DNA of 64,000 nt from the NCBI GenBank assembly GCA_027317945.1, contig DAHVQB010000009.1, positions 21,713 to 85,712 of the forward strand, in the 5' to 3' direction. The position numbers were made by a program, and so were the translations under genes. Below, piece after piece: positions 25,498 through 34,013 of this stretch. Below the pieces are notes generated by a model, which was not told the origin of the DNA, searched no databases, and saw nothing but the letters and a program-made list of their open reading frames with translations. Numbering within the stretch: position 1 is the stretch's first letter; every line of letters starts with the position of its first letter. Source of the stretch: Microcaldota archaeon. Lineage in GTDB: Archaea > Micrarchaeota > Micrarchaeia > Micrarchaeales > Micrarchaeaceae.

Positions 25498-25854
25498 ATG
25501 AAGGTATGGGTTAACAAACCGAAATGCACTGGATGTGCTCACTGTTTTGATGTGTGCCCTGTGGCCGTATTCCAGATGAAGGATAGGTCAGGAGCAGAGG
25601 CAAATGCCGACGTAGCACCGGAAGAGCAGCAATGGAAGGGACAGAGCGATCCTGCGGTGAAGGCCAAGTGGGAGTCCGTACAGGACGGCCATAAGCACTT
25701 CGCTGATAAGTATGAAGACAGGAGCGGAGGTCTGTCAGTCGCCGTAAGCGGCGATGCTTGCATACTGTGCCAAGCGTGCTTAGTCGAGTGCGAAGGCGAA
25801 TGCATCACTATAACCGATGACAACGGCCAGACGTACCAGTCGATATACAAGTAG
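25498..25854 (+). CDS. Dicluster ferredoxin with ~60-residue central insert
   Basis: 118 residues from ATG 25498. Cluster motif 1 'CTGCAHCFDVCPVAVF' (~10-25) and motif 2 'CILCQACLVECEGECITI' (~82-99) flank a charged insert of about 55-60 residues, the layout of long archaeal ferredoxins of Thermoplasma/Sulfolobus type. In the second motif 'CEGEC' replaces the usual CP, with one extra Cys. Probably the main soluble electron carrier for 2-oxoacid oxidoreductases. It is monocistronic, with a TATA-like 'actataaatt' upstream and T-runs downstream. Confidence 0.88.
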   Translation: MKVWVNKPKCTGCAHCFDVCPVAVFQMKDRSGAEANADVAPEEQQWKGQSDPAVKAKWESVQDGHKHFADKYEDRSGGLSVAVSGDACILCQACLVECEGECITITDDNGQTYQSIYK

Positions 25855-25862
25855 CCATAACT

Positions 25863-25902
25863 GTTTATTTTTACTTTTTACTTTCTATTCCTTATTTTTT
25901 AC
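25863..25902 (+). terminator. T-rich terminator after the ferredoxin gene
   Basis: Four oligo-T runs within 45 bp of the stop codon fit archaeal termination by U-tract. Confidence 0.55.
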
Positions 25903-26016
25903 GTGACGCTTAGCACAGCCAATCGCCGGTTTAGAAATCCGACGCCAAATAGTTCCGTATAAATATTTCGTATGCATAATGCTATGCACCAAAGCCAGAA
26001 TTCAGGATGATATGCA

Positions 26017-28689
26017 ATGATAAATTATTCAGACAAGCCTTTTAGCGAAGGGGAGAGCCTCGGCTCGCTGAACGAGTATGTGCGCAAGTGGTTCCGAAAT
26101 AACTTCGATGAACTCACCCCGCCGCAGAGATACTCATTCAAGCTGATAAGCGAGAACATGAACGTGCTGATAACCGCGCCTACCGGCAGCGGAAAGACGT
26201 TGTCCGCATTCCTGTCCATAATAAGCAAGCTTTTCGACATATCTCTTCAGGGCAAGCTCGAAAACAAGGTATACTGCATATACATATCGCCGTTGAGGGC
26301 TCTAAACAACGACGTTTATAGGAACTTATCCAGGCCTCTTGATTCGATCTACGAACTGATAAAGAAGGCCAAGGGCACTGACATAATAAAGCAGAACATA
26401 AGGAACGTGACGATAGGGATCAGGACCGGGGACACGAGCCAGAAGGAGAGGCACGCGCAGCTTGTCAAGCCGCCTAACATACTGGTCACCACACCAGAGA
26501 GCCTGGCTATAATGCTCAACTCCCCAAAATTCGTCGAGAACCTGAACGAGGTCGGCTACGTTATAGTGGACGAGATACACGAGCTCGCTAACAACAAGCG
26601 CGGCGTGCATTTATCGCTATCCATCGAACGGCTTGTGGACATAATAGGGAAGGATTTCGTCAGGGTGGGCATGGGAGCGACCCTTTACCCAATGGAGGAG
26701 GCAGCCAAATTCCTTGTCGGATTCGATGGCGATGAACTCCGCGATTGCACCATAGTGGACGCCTCGTGGAGCAAGAAACTCGACATAAAGGTGCTGAGCC
26801 CGGTAAAAGACATGATAAACACGGACGATAAGGAAATAGAAGACGCGATGTACGAAGAGTTGAACAGCGTGATAAAGAGGAGCAAGACTACGCTGATATT
26901 CACAAACACCAGGAGCGGAACTGAGCGTGTCGTCTTCAATCTGAAGCATAGGTTCAAGTATGGCGAGGATGTGGCCGCCCATCACGGCTCACTGTCCAGG
27001 GAGTCAAGGTTGGAAGTGGAGGAACTCCTGAAGAAAGGGTCCCTTAAGTGCGCAGTGTCATCCACAAGCCTTGAGCTCGGGATAGACGTGGGTGCGATAG
27101 ACGACGTTGTGCAGCTAGGCTCGCCTAAAAGCGTGACAAGGTCCGTGCAGAGGATAGGCCGTTCCGGCCACTCATTCAGGTCCACCGCGAAAGGGGAGAC
27201 GATAGTACTGAACAGGGATGACCTGATAGAATGCTCTATAATGCTAGACGCAATGCTCAAGCACCACCTCGACTCGTTCATAGTGCCAAAGAACGCACTG
27301 GACGTGCTCGCCCAGCACATAGTCGGTATGTCGTTCACCAAGAAATGGGATATTGATGAAGCGTACGCCTTGATCAAGAATGTCTACGCATATCATACGC
27401 TCTCCAAATCGGATTTCATGTCGCTTATAAATTACCTGTCAGGAGCATATGTCGGGCTGGAGAGCAGGCACGTATACGGCAAGATATGGTACGACGCTAA
27501 AGAGAACATGTTCGGCAAGCGCGGCAAGTACACAAAAGTAATATACATGCTGAATCTAGGGACAATACCTGATGAGGTATCCGTAAACGTGTTCCTGACA
27601 GGTACCGCCAGGTGGATAGGCAACATAGAGGAGGAGTTCCTTTCAAGGATGAAGCAAGGCGACATATTCAGCTTGGGCGGCAGGCTTTACAGGTTTGAGT
27701 ACGCAAGAGGCATGAAGTGTTACGTTAGCGATGCAAAGAGCAGCTCGCCCACAATACCTCCATGGTTTTCCGAGCAGTTGCCGCTGAGCTACGAGCTGGC
27801 AAACGAGATAGGCGCCTTCAGGCGTGAATTTGCGGCTCTGGTAAGCTCGCAGATAAAGAAGAGCCGGATAAGTAGGATAACCAAAACGACCAGGATGCCC
27901 AATTCGATCAACGAATACCTGGGCAAGCTGCCAGTGGATTCGAATTCAAGGGCCGCGATATACGGGTATTTCCTGGAGCAGTTGCTATTCGCGCATGCAG
28001 TGCCTAACGACAAGCTAATCCTCATAGAGCAGGTAGAAGACACCGGCGGCCAGGATCTCAGGTACATAGTGTTCCATTCGCTTTTCGGAAGAAGGGTGAA
28101 TGACGCTTTGTCAAGGCTATTCGCAATAGAGCTCAGGGAGGTCACCGACAATGACATAGGCGTGATGGTCAATGACAACGGTTTCGTTCTCTCCATGCCA
28201 AAGGAGGAGCGCCTGAATTCTAAGATGCTTGACGGCATTATCGCAGATCTCACCGCCGGTGATATGGCATCAATGCTAAGGCTCAACATCAGGAACACGG
28301 AGATGATGAAACGAAGGTTCAGGCATGTTGCTGCAAGGAGCTTCATGGTGCTCAAGAACTACAAGGGGTGGAAGATAAGCGTAGGGAGGCAGCAGGTCAG
28401 TGCGCAACTGCTCCTGAAGGCAGCAGAAGGCATAGACCCAAATTTCCCGATAATAAAGGAAACGTACAGGGAGATATTCGAGGACGTAATGGACATGCCA
28501 AGGACCAACGAGGTGCTTTCAAAGATCAAGTCAGGCAAGATGCGCTACAAGTTGATAAACACCCCCGTCCCATCCCCATTCGCCCAACTCATGATAACTT
28601 TCGGCCAGGCTGACGCCATACTCATGAAGGAGAGGCACGAGTACCTGAAGCATCTTCACGATCTTGTCATCAAGAGGATAAACGGGTGA
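26017..28689 (+). CDS. lhr: Lhr-type superfamily 2 helicase
   Basis: 890 residues. Seen: the Q-motif region 'LTPPQRYSF' (~39-47), Walker A 'APTGSGKT' (~54-61), 'ISPLRALNNDV', 'TTPESL', Walker B/DEIH 'VIVDEIHELANNKRG' (~185-199), and motif VI 'QRIGRSGHS' (~386-394). The winged helix and long C-terminal region are typical of Lhr ('large helicase-related') proteins, which unwind DNA or RNA:DNA hybrids in a 3'-5' direction during repair. The metallophosphoesterase gene follows after 4 bp, matching the known Lhr-MPE association. Confidence 0.95.
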   Translation: MINYSDKPFSEGESLGSLNEYVRKWFRNNFDELTPPQRYSFKLISENMNVLITAPTGSGKTLSAFLSIISKLFDISLQGKLENKVYCIYISPLRALNNDVYRNLSRPLDSIYELIKKAKGTDIIKQNIRNVTIGIRTGDTSQKERHAQLVKPPNILVTTPESLAIMLNSPKFVENLNEVGYVIVDEIHELANNKRGVHLSLSIERLVDIIGKDFVRVGMGATLYPMEEAAKFLVGFDGDELRDCTIVDASWSKKLDIKVLSPVKDMINTDDKEIEDAMYEELNSVIKRSKTTLIFTNTRSGTERVVFNLKHRFKYGEDVAAHHGSLSRESRLEVEELLKKGSLKCAVSSTSLELGIDVGAIDDVVQLGSPKSVTRSVQRIGRSGHSFRSTAKGETIVLNRDDLIECSIMLDAMLKHHLDSFIVPKNALDVLAQHIVGMSFTKKWDIDEAYALIKNVYAYHTLSKSDFMSLINYLSGAYVGLESRHVYGKIWYDAKENMFGKRGKYTKVIYMLNLGTIPDEVSVNVFLTGTARWIGNIEEEFLSRMKQGDIFSLGGRLYRFEYARGMKCYVSDAKSSSPTIPPWFSEQLPLSYELANEIGAFRREFAALVSSQIKKSRISRITKTTRMPNSINEYLGKLPVDSNSRAAIYGYFLEQLLFAHAVPNDKLILIEQVEDTGGQDLRYIVFHSLFGRRVNDALSRLFAIELREVTDNDIGVMVNDNGFVLSMPKEERLNSKMLDGIIADLTAGDMASMLRLNIRNTEMMKRRFRHVAARSFMVLKNYKGWKISVGRQQVSAQLLLKAAEGIDPNFPIIKETYREIFEDVMDMPRTNEVLSKIKSGKMRYKLINTPVPSPFAQLMITFGQADAILMKERHEYLKHLHDLVIKRING

Positions 28690-28693
28690 TAGG

Positions 28694-29440
28694 ATGATGC
28701 TAAATGACGATGTGGAGCTCGTGGACGGGCTGCCGATAGCATTCATAAGGAGCCTGAATGCGCTTGTGATAGCCGACCCGCATCTGGGTTACGAGGGCGT
28801 TATGGCCAAGCATGGCACCTTAATACCAAAAATAAACCTCAAAAGAATCACTGAATCGCTTTCCACCGCAATAAGGCTTACTAAGGCAGACAAGATAATA
28901 GTGGATGGCGACATCAAGAACGAGTTCTCAAAAGTGGACCAGGAGGAATTCAACGAGCTGTATGATTTCATAGACTTCACAAAGTCTAGCTGCGCGGAGC
29001 TCATACTGATAAAAGGCAATCACGACAATTTCGTCGAGCGATACAAGGAGCCGTTTAAGCTTAAGATATATGGACAGGAAGCATTGCTCGGCAAGTACCT
29101 GTTCTTCCATGGCGAGGAGTTGCCGATCAATCCGGATGGCGCATCAATGCTGATAATGGGCCATGAGCATCCCGCCATAAGCGTTTACAACGATATAGGG
29201 AGGATGGAGAAACTGCGATGCTTCCTTTTCGGTACCTACAACAAAGTCCCGCTCCTGGTCATCCCAGCAATCAACTACTTCGCCGGAGGCACAGATGTGA
29301 TAACAGAGCCGGATGATGATCTACTATCGCCGGTCCTGCGAGCCTCCAAAATAAGCGAGATGCACGCCATAGCGATAGGATTCGGATCTACCATGGACTT
29401 CGGAACGATAGCGAACCTCCGCAAAGCGGCCTATAAATAG
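28694..29440 (+). CDS. Lhr-associated calcineurin-like metallophosphoesterase
   Basis: 248 residues from ATG 28694 (ATG 28697 also possible). Metal-binding motifs are in order: 'IADPHLGYEG' (~25-34), 'VDGDIKNE' (~70-77; D rather than the usual GDxxH), 'IKGNHDNF' (~109-116), 'FFHGEE', and 'MGHEHPAI' (~152-159). Homologues paired with Lhr act as nucleases or phosphodiesterases in DNA repair. Gene order and 4-bp spacing indicate one operon with Lhr. It overlaps the 3' end of the convergent S2P gene by 10 bp. Confidence 0.9.
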   Translation: MMLNDDVELVDGLPIAFIRSLNALVIADPHLGYEGVMAKHGTLIPKINLKRITESLSTAIRLTKADKIIVDGDIKNEFSKVDQEEFNELYDFIDFTKSSCAELILIKGNHDNFVERYKEPFKLKIYGQEALLGKYLFFHGEELPINPDGASMLIMGHEHPAISVYNDIGRMEKLRCFLFGTYNKVPLLVIPAINYFAGGTDVITEPDDDLLSPVLRASKISEMHAIAIGFGSTMDFGTIANLRKAAYK

Positions 29441-30915
29441 TTGGCAACCAAAGGCGCCACCCCAAGCAGAAGCCCAACTATGACTATGAGCGATAACGCC
29501 GTAACTATCCTTCCGTTCTTTATGTTGGCCTTGTATATCCTCCAGCCGTCAAAGCCCGGTATCGGGAGGTAATTCACAACTGCGACAAGGAAGTTCAGCA
29601 TGAATAGGAATGCCATTGTTGCATAGAGATTGAAACCCAGCTGGTCAAGAAACCCGCTCTTTGGCGCTATCTGCTTGTATATTACGCTTATCCCAACAAT
29701 CCATTTGGAGCTGTTTGATCCGTACTGCACTTCCTTTAGCGTGTAATTGCCTTTGTCAGTGCCCAATACTACTGTAGCGTTGGGCCTTTCACTTGCTATG
29801 GCGAAATCCTCAAATGCGGTTATGTTGGTTACGTTATGCCCATTCCATGAGATTATCCTGCTGCCCGGCTGGACCCCGCTTATCGCAGCCGGATAGCCAT
29901 TCAGTGTATTGTTTATGTAGACTCCGGGCGTAGAAACGAGCGGGAGCAGGTACATCAGGGAAAGCATGAAAGGGATAAAGAATATGACGGCAAATATGAA
30001 GTTCGCAGAAACCCCGGCTGCGAATATCTTGCTCTGCTTGAGGCTGTCCAATTTGTTTACCTTTTTCTCATCTGGCTCCACGTATGCGCCCATCGGTATG
30101 ACCCCGAAGAGCAGCATGCCTATCGATTTTATCTTAATGCCATATACGCGTGAAAGCACGCCATGGGAGAATTCGTGCACTACCAATAGGAAAGCCAAGG
30201 CGATTATGCCAGGTATCAGCGGTATGTCTATGCCTGGGAGCAAGGGAGCCACGCTTGGAACCTGCTGTGTAACGTGGGATATCTGGGGCGCGCCCTGCGC
30301 CACGCTCAGCATGAAAGCGGCTATCCCGGATCCTATGTATACTGCATTTGACAGTATGGCTATTATGACGTATCCTGAGAAGCCCAGCACAGCACTTACT
30401 GCGGTCTCTATTATCTCCGCTCCCATAACTGCCGGCGTACCTTGCGCTGCGGAAGCAGAACTTACGACGTTTTGGAGTTGTGGCAGCTGTATCAACTGCA
30501 GGGCAGGCAGCATGTTTGGCAGCAGCACCGCAACGAAAACTATTATGCTGAATATGCCGAACAGGTATATCCTTTTGTCCAGGCGCCCCTTGAGCAGTGG
30601 GTATGTCAAGAGCCCGAAGCCCAGCACCAGGCCCCACATCGCCATCGCGTTCCAGAATCGCCTATGCCTCCTGGACAGGCGATCTATGAACTTTATCCCG
30701 CTGCGTCCGCCTATCATGTACGCTCCGAACGCCCCGTTTAGCGACTTTATGCGTGTTATCGCTATGCCTATGGCAACCATAGATATTATTGCAAGGCCGA
30801 ACTGGTACAATGCGGTCAACTGGGCCGATATGTAGCTTATGTAAACCATGGCTATGCCCAAGACGATGAGCGTGGCCACGCCAACATCTCCGTATACGCC
30901 ATAGCCCTTCTTCAC
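29431..30915 (-). CDS. Site-2 protease (M50 family intramembrane metalloprotease) with PDZ domain
   Basis: 494 residues with a GTG start. Multiple membrane helices. The zinc motif 'VVHEFSHG' lies near residue 245 (HExxH), and the second metal-site motif 'NYLPIPGFDGW' near 448 (NxxPxPxxDG). A PDZ-like extracytoplasmic domain lies between them ('GSRIISWNGHNVTNITAF'). S2P proteases cut membrane-bound regulators within the membrane. Here the family is extended at the N-terminus by several helices. It converges with the MPE gene and is divergent from the MBF1 gene. Confidence 0.93.
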   Translation of the reverse strand: MKKGYGVYGDVGVATLIVLGIAMVYISYISAQLTALYQFGLAIISMVAIGIAITRIKSLNGAFGAYMIGGRSGIKFIDRLSRRHRRFWNAMAMWGLVLGFGLLTYPLLKGRLDKRIYLFGIFSIIVFVAVLLPNMLPALQLIQLPQLQNVVSSASAAQGTPAVMGAEIIETAVSAVLGFSGYVIIAILSNAVYIGSGIAAFMLSVAQGAPQISHVTQQVPSVAPLLPGIDIPLIPGIIALAFLLVVHEFSHGVLSRVYGIKIKSIGMLLFGVIPMGAYVEPDEKKVNKLDSLKQSKIFAAGVSANFIFAVIFFIPFMLSLMYLLPLVSTPGVYINNTLNGYPAAISGVQPGSRIISWNGHNVTNITAFEDFAIASERPNATVVLGTDKGNYTLKEVQYGSNSSKWIVGISVIYKQIAPKSGFLDQLGFNLYATMAFLFMLNFLVAVVNYLPIPGFDGWRIYKANIKNGRIVTALSLIVIVGLLLGVAPLVANYL

Positions 30916-31049
30916 GCTACCTTTCGAGGCCGTAGAGCACCACCGTTAAGTCATTGCCGGAAAACTATATAACACTTAGCGGGTCATGGCGTAAATCATG
31001 GAAAGGTATTTGTTGTTATACCGCGAATTTACTATTGTTTGGTGAGGGA

Positions 31050-31502
31050 ATGGAGGACTGCGAGATGTGCGGCAAGCAGATGACCGACGTTTTCATAATA
31101 GCGGTGGATCCTGCGCAACTTCGTGTATGCAAAAAATGCGCTAAGGGCGCAAAGGTGATAGGCAGGGATAGTACCATGCCGATCAGCTCACGGCCAGCGC
31201 CCCAACAGTCACGAGGTAACGCAGAAGAGGACATGGAGCTCATAGAAAATTACGGCGCTGCGATCCGCAATGCGAGGGAGGCGATGAAGCTTCCGCTGAA
31301 AGTGCTGGCCGAGATGCTTAACGAAAAGGAGACGCTACTACTCAGGGTGGAGGAGGAGAAGACGAAGCCGCCGATTCAACTCACGAAAAAGCTGGAGAGA
31401 GCGCTCAACATACGGCTGGCTGCACCTAGCAAGCCTGAGGACTCGTATCATGGCAAGAGGGGAGACAAGGCTACGCTGGGCGACTTCATCGTCAAGCGCT
31501 AG
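31050..31502 (+). CDS. Multiprotein bridging factor 1-like transcription factor
   Basis: 150 residues from ATG 31050, preceded by 'ggtgaggg'; a longer frame exists upstream, but this start gives the usual zinc-ribbon N-terminus. Cys pairs 'CEMCGK' (~4-9) and 'CKKCAK' (~28-33) form the zinc ribbon. A flexible linker and a Cro-type helix-turn-helix follow ('AAIRNAREAMKLPLKVLAEM'). aMBF1 links regulators to TBP in archaea and eukaryotes. FEN1 follows 9 bp later. Confidence 0.9.
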   Translation: MEDCEMCGKQMTDVFIIAVDPAQLRVCKKCAKGAKVIGRDSTMPISSRPAPQQSRGNAEEDMELIENYGAAIRNAREAMKLPLKVLAEMLNEKETLLLRVEEEKTKPPIQLTKKLERALNIRLAAPSKPEDSYHGKRGDKATLGDFIVKR

Positions 31503-31511
31503 GTTTTTCTG

Positions 31512-32564
31512 ATGTCTGTTGATTTGAGCAAGCTCATCTCGAAGAGGAAGATAAGCCTCACAGAACTTAACAACAAGACCATAGCGATAGATGCGTACAA
31601 CGCCATATACCAGTTCCTTTCAATAATAAGGCAGCAGGATGGCACCCCGCTCACCGATCCACATGGCAACCTCACCAGCCACCTTTCCGGGCTGTTCTAC
31701 AGGACTTCCGAGCTTTTCGAATATGGGATAACCCCTATATACGTTTTCGACGGCATACCTTCTATGCTTAAGCAGAAGACCATAATGGCGAGGATGCAGA
31801 GGCGAAAGGCCGCATATGCTGCCTGGCAGGAAGCGAAGGACGCGGGGGAGGTCGAAGCCGCGAGGGTGCATGCCCAGGCGAGCACAAGGATAGACAAGAA
31901 CGTGGTCGAGAGCTCGAAGCGCCTTCTTGGACTGATGGGTGTGCAGTGCGTAAACGCGCCAAGCGAAGGCGAAGCGCAGGCCAGCTACATGTGCAGCAAG
32001 GGACTCATATACGCGGCTGCCAGCCAGGATTACGACACGATGCTTTTCGGCTCGCCCAAGGTCGTCAGGAACCTGTCGATAAGCGGGAGGAGGAAGCTCC
32101 CAAGGAAGAACATATACGTGACAGTGGAGCCGGAGCTTGTCAGCCTTGAAGACACCCTGAGCAATCTCGGCGTCAGCAGGGAGCAGCTGATATGGATCGG
32201 CATAATGCTTGGCACGGATTTCAACGAGGGCATAAAGGGGGTGGGCCCGAAGACCGCGCTCAAGTTCGCCAAGCTGTCGAGTTCGATCTCTGATGTAAAG
32301 CGTATCGTTAAGGAAAAGTTCAATGCAGAGTTCGAGCTGGACATAAGCGAGGTAGTTTCACTATTCGAGAAGCCAGAGGTGGTGGATGTCGGGGAAGACT
32401 TTGTGCGCGACGCTGCGAAGCTGCAACCGGACAAAGAAGGCATATTGAGGTTCATGTGCGACGAACATGACTTCTCTAATGAACGCATAGAGAAGATAGT
32501 TAACAGGACAATGGAGACCAGGACAAAGGCGCATCAGCCGAGCATTGACAACTGGTTTAAGTAG
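31512..32564 (+). CDS. fen: Flap endonuclease 1
   Basis: 350 residues. The structure-specific nuclease removes 5' flaps in Okazaki fragment maturation. N-terminal ('IAIDAYNAIYQF', 'YVFDGIP') and internal ('APSEGEAQASYM', 'ASQDYDTMLFG') XPG motifs provide the metal-binding Asp/Glu residues, and 'IGIMLGTDFNEGIKGVGPKTAL' holds the helix-hairpin-helix. The C-terminus ends 'QPSIDNWFK', a PCNA-interacting PIP box (Q342 to F349). Follows the MBF1 gene by 9 bp. Four bp after its stop lies the IS-like repeat copy B. Confidence 0.97.
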   Translation: MSVDLSKLISKRKISLTELNNKTIAIDAYNAIYQFLSIIRQQDGTPLTDPHGNLTSHLSGLFYRTSELFEYGITPIYVFDGIPSMLKQKTIMARMQRRKAAYAAWQEAKDAGEVEAARVHAQASTRIDKNVVESSKRLLGLMGVQCVNAPSEGEAQASYMCSKGLIYAAASQDYDTMLFGSPKVVRNLSISGRRKLPRKNIYVTVEPELVSLEDTLSNLGVSREQLIWIGIMLGTDFNEGIKGVGPKTALKFAKLSSSISDVKRIVKEKFNAEFELDISEVVSLFEKPEVVDVGEDFVRDAAKLQPDKEGILRFMCDEHDFSNERIEKIVNRTMETRTKAHQPSIDNWFK

Positions 32565-32567
32565 CAT

Positions 32568-32621
32568 TTAACAAAGTGAGCTGGAAATCCAACACCATTC
32601 ACGGGTGGGAGGATGTCACAA
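32568..32621 (+). repeat. IS200/IS605-like terminal repeat, copy B (provides Hsp20 start)
   Basis: Matches copy A (17031-17084) over 54 bp with three substitutions. Two of them are compensatory: the GGG-AAAT-CCC hairpin of copies A and C becomes TGG-AAAT-CCA. The right end contains GGGAGG followed by the ATG (32613) used by hsp20. No transposase is nearby. Confidence 0.8.
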
Positions 32622-33182
32622 AAGTATAAATCCTTTAAACCAGATATTAAGGATTACGGTGATGAAGTGCCAAAAGGTAGGAAAAAGAAAGGTGCAAATG
32701 ACGAACAGCCAGAGAGCTACACCGAACTTAATGCTTTCATGGCGAAATTCATAAAGGACGTCACCAAGAGCATAGAGGATATGGGAGGGTCAAAGCAGCC
32801 GATGATATACGGGTTCAACATAAGGATTGACCAGAATGGCGTACCTATGATGGACAGGTTCGGCAACATCAACAGGCAGACTATGACTTCCATACCGCGC
32901 AAGGCGGCGGAGCGCGAACCTCTGGTGGACATAATGGAAGTGGGCGGCGGCATAACTGTAATAGTGGAGCTTCCTGGCGTCTCGAAGGAGCAGATAAAGC
33001 TCGAATCTTCGGAATCAAGGCTAAAGATAGATGCCAAAAGCATAAATAGGAGCTATCATAAAGAGATACTGCTACCTAAAGGCGTAAATCCTGAAACTGC
33101 AAAGGCCAAATACAATAACGGCGTTCTGGAAGTATCGTTCGAGAAGGGCAGCGGCGAGGCAAACGCGATAATGATAAGCTAA
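32613..33182 (+). CDS. Small heat-shock protein Hsp20 (alpha-crystallin domain)
   Basis: 189 residues. A basic and acidic N-terminal arm of about 110 residues is followed by the alpha-crystallin domain ('VIVELPGVSKEQIKLESS' ~122-139, 'KEILLPKGVNPETAKAKYNNGVL' in parts) and a short C-terminal tail. It acts as an ATP-independent holdase chaperone. The start codon and Shine-Dalgarno lie inside the IS-like repeat copy B, so the present translation start is element-derived. FEN1 lies 48 bp upstream. Confidence 0.92.
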   Translation: MSQKYKSFKPDIKDYGDEVPKGRKKKGANDEQPESYTELNAFMAKFIKDVTKSIEDMGGSKQPMIYGFNIRIDQNGVPMMDRFGNINRQTMTSIPRKAAEREPLVDIMEVGGGITVIVELPGVSKEQIKLESSESRLKIDAKSINRSYHKEILLPKGVNPETAKAKYNNGVLEVSFEKGSGEANAIMIS

Positions 33183-33200
33183 TGTTCGATTAGTGATATT

Positions 33201-33314
33201 ATGCAGAGAACCGTATCAAAATCAAAAAAGAAGATAGGCCACAAGTATAGAATGCAGAAACTGAAGAGGTTGCGCAAAGCGCATCGCAAGAAGTTCAAGT
33301 CCTCTGCACGCTGA
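33201..33314 (+). CDS. Very small, highly basic protein (37 aa)
   Basis: ATG 33201 to TGA 33312-33314. The peptide 'MQRTVSKSKKKIGHKYRMQK...' contains about 18 Lys/Arg residues and no acidic residue. It lies 18 bp after hsp20 on the same strand. Composition resembles tiny ribosomal proteins such as eL41, but the sequence is not a clear match. Coding status is uncertain; the clean frame and operon position support it. Confidence 0.45.
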   Translation: MQRTVSKSKKKIGHKYRMQKLKRLRKAHRKKFKSSAR

Positions 33315-33328
33315 ATACGCAAAACAAA

Positions 33329-33946
33329 TCAGCTTATGTCTACATACATCTTGTCATTGAATTCATAGGCAGTTGAATCGTCGTCTATAGCAACATAACC
33401 CTTCAGTTCTTCAAAATTGGCAAATTCAGCAGCGCCCTTATTGAATTCAAAGGCGCGCAGCTTGCCTGCAAGTTCGTAATATACGAGTATCCTCTGGACT
33501 CCGTCCTTCACTACTGCAAGCACTTTTGCAGACGGGTTCCCAAGGCTTATCAAAACGCTGCATAGCAGTATGTTCTTGTCCATCACATCCCCTACCATGA
33601 AAGTAAGCACCTCCTCTACGCTAAGCCAGAACTGCAGCGGCAGTACTATGTTCTCAACATTATCCTTAACGAATGAGAACACCTTCATGCTCGCCTCACC
33701 GAAGTCCCTGTCGTATTCATACTGGGGGAAAGAGTGCATTATCTCCTCGGCCAGCCTTGCAACCAGCCTGTCCTTCGGCGTTATTAGGATTGGCAGTTCC
33801 GCTACCGAGATGCTCTCCTTGTCCTCTATGTAATCGGTGTACCTGGATATAATCGCAAGGTATACCCGGCTAAGTTTTTCCAGCCTCTCGTAATCCTTCT
33901 GGATGTCCTGCTCACGCGGTTTTCCGGCTCCTTCGTCTTCAGGCAT
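33329..33946 (-). CDS. Transglutaminase-like domain protein, apparently lacking the catalytic Cys
   Basis: 205 residues from ATG 33944-33946; upstream Met codons would add six residues. A TATA-like 'atatttta' lies ~30 bp upstream, consistent with a leaderless message. The middle region 'SVEEVLTFMVGDVMDKNILLC' (split at ~125-145) followed by 'VLISLGNPSAKVLAVV' has the layout of the transglutaminase core (GDCxD followed by a Leu-rich helix and a strand). Val stands where the nucleophilic Cys is expected and no His follows at the usual place. It is therefore either a pseudoenzyme or a false resemblance. The N-terminal third is helical and charged. Confidence 0.6.
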   Translation of the reverse strand: MPEDEGAGKPREQDIQKDYERLEKLSRVYLAIISRYTDYIEDKESISVAELPILITPKDRLVARLAEEIMHSFPQYEYDRDFGEASMKVFSFVKDNVENIVLPLQFWLSVEEVLTFMVGDVMDKNILLCSVLISLGNPSAKVLAVVKDGVQRILVYYELAGKLRAFEFNKGAAEFANFEELKGYVAIDDDSTAYEFNDKMYVDIS

Positions 33947-34013
33947 ATATAAATATAGAAGCAAAGTGATAAAATATCGACTAAGATACTAACGGTCGGT
34001 CGGGCTGGGCAGC

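Noticed and set aside
29966-30835. 289-codon plus-strand frame opposite the site-2 protease
   Set aside because: Met/Pro/Ser-rich shadow of a gene with an intact HExxH motif and membrane helices.
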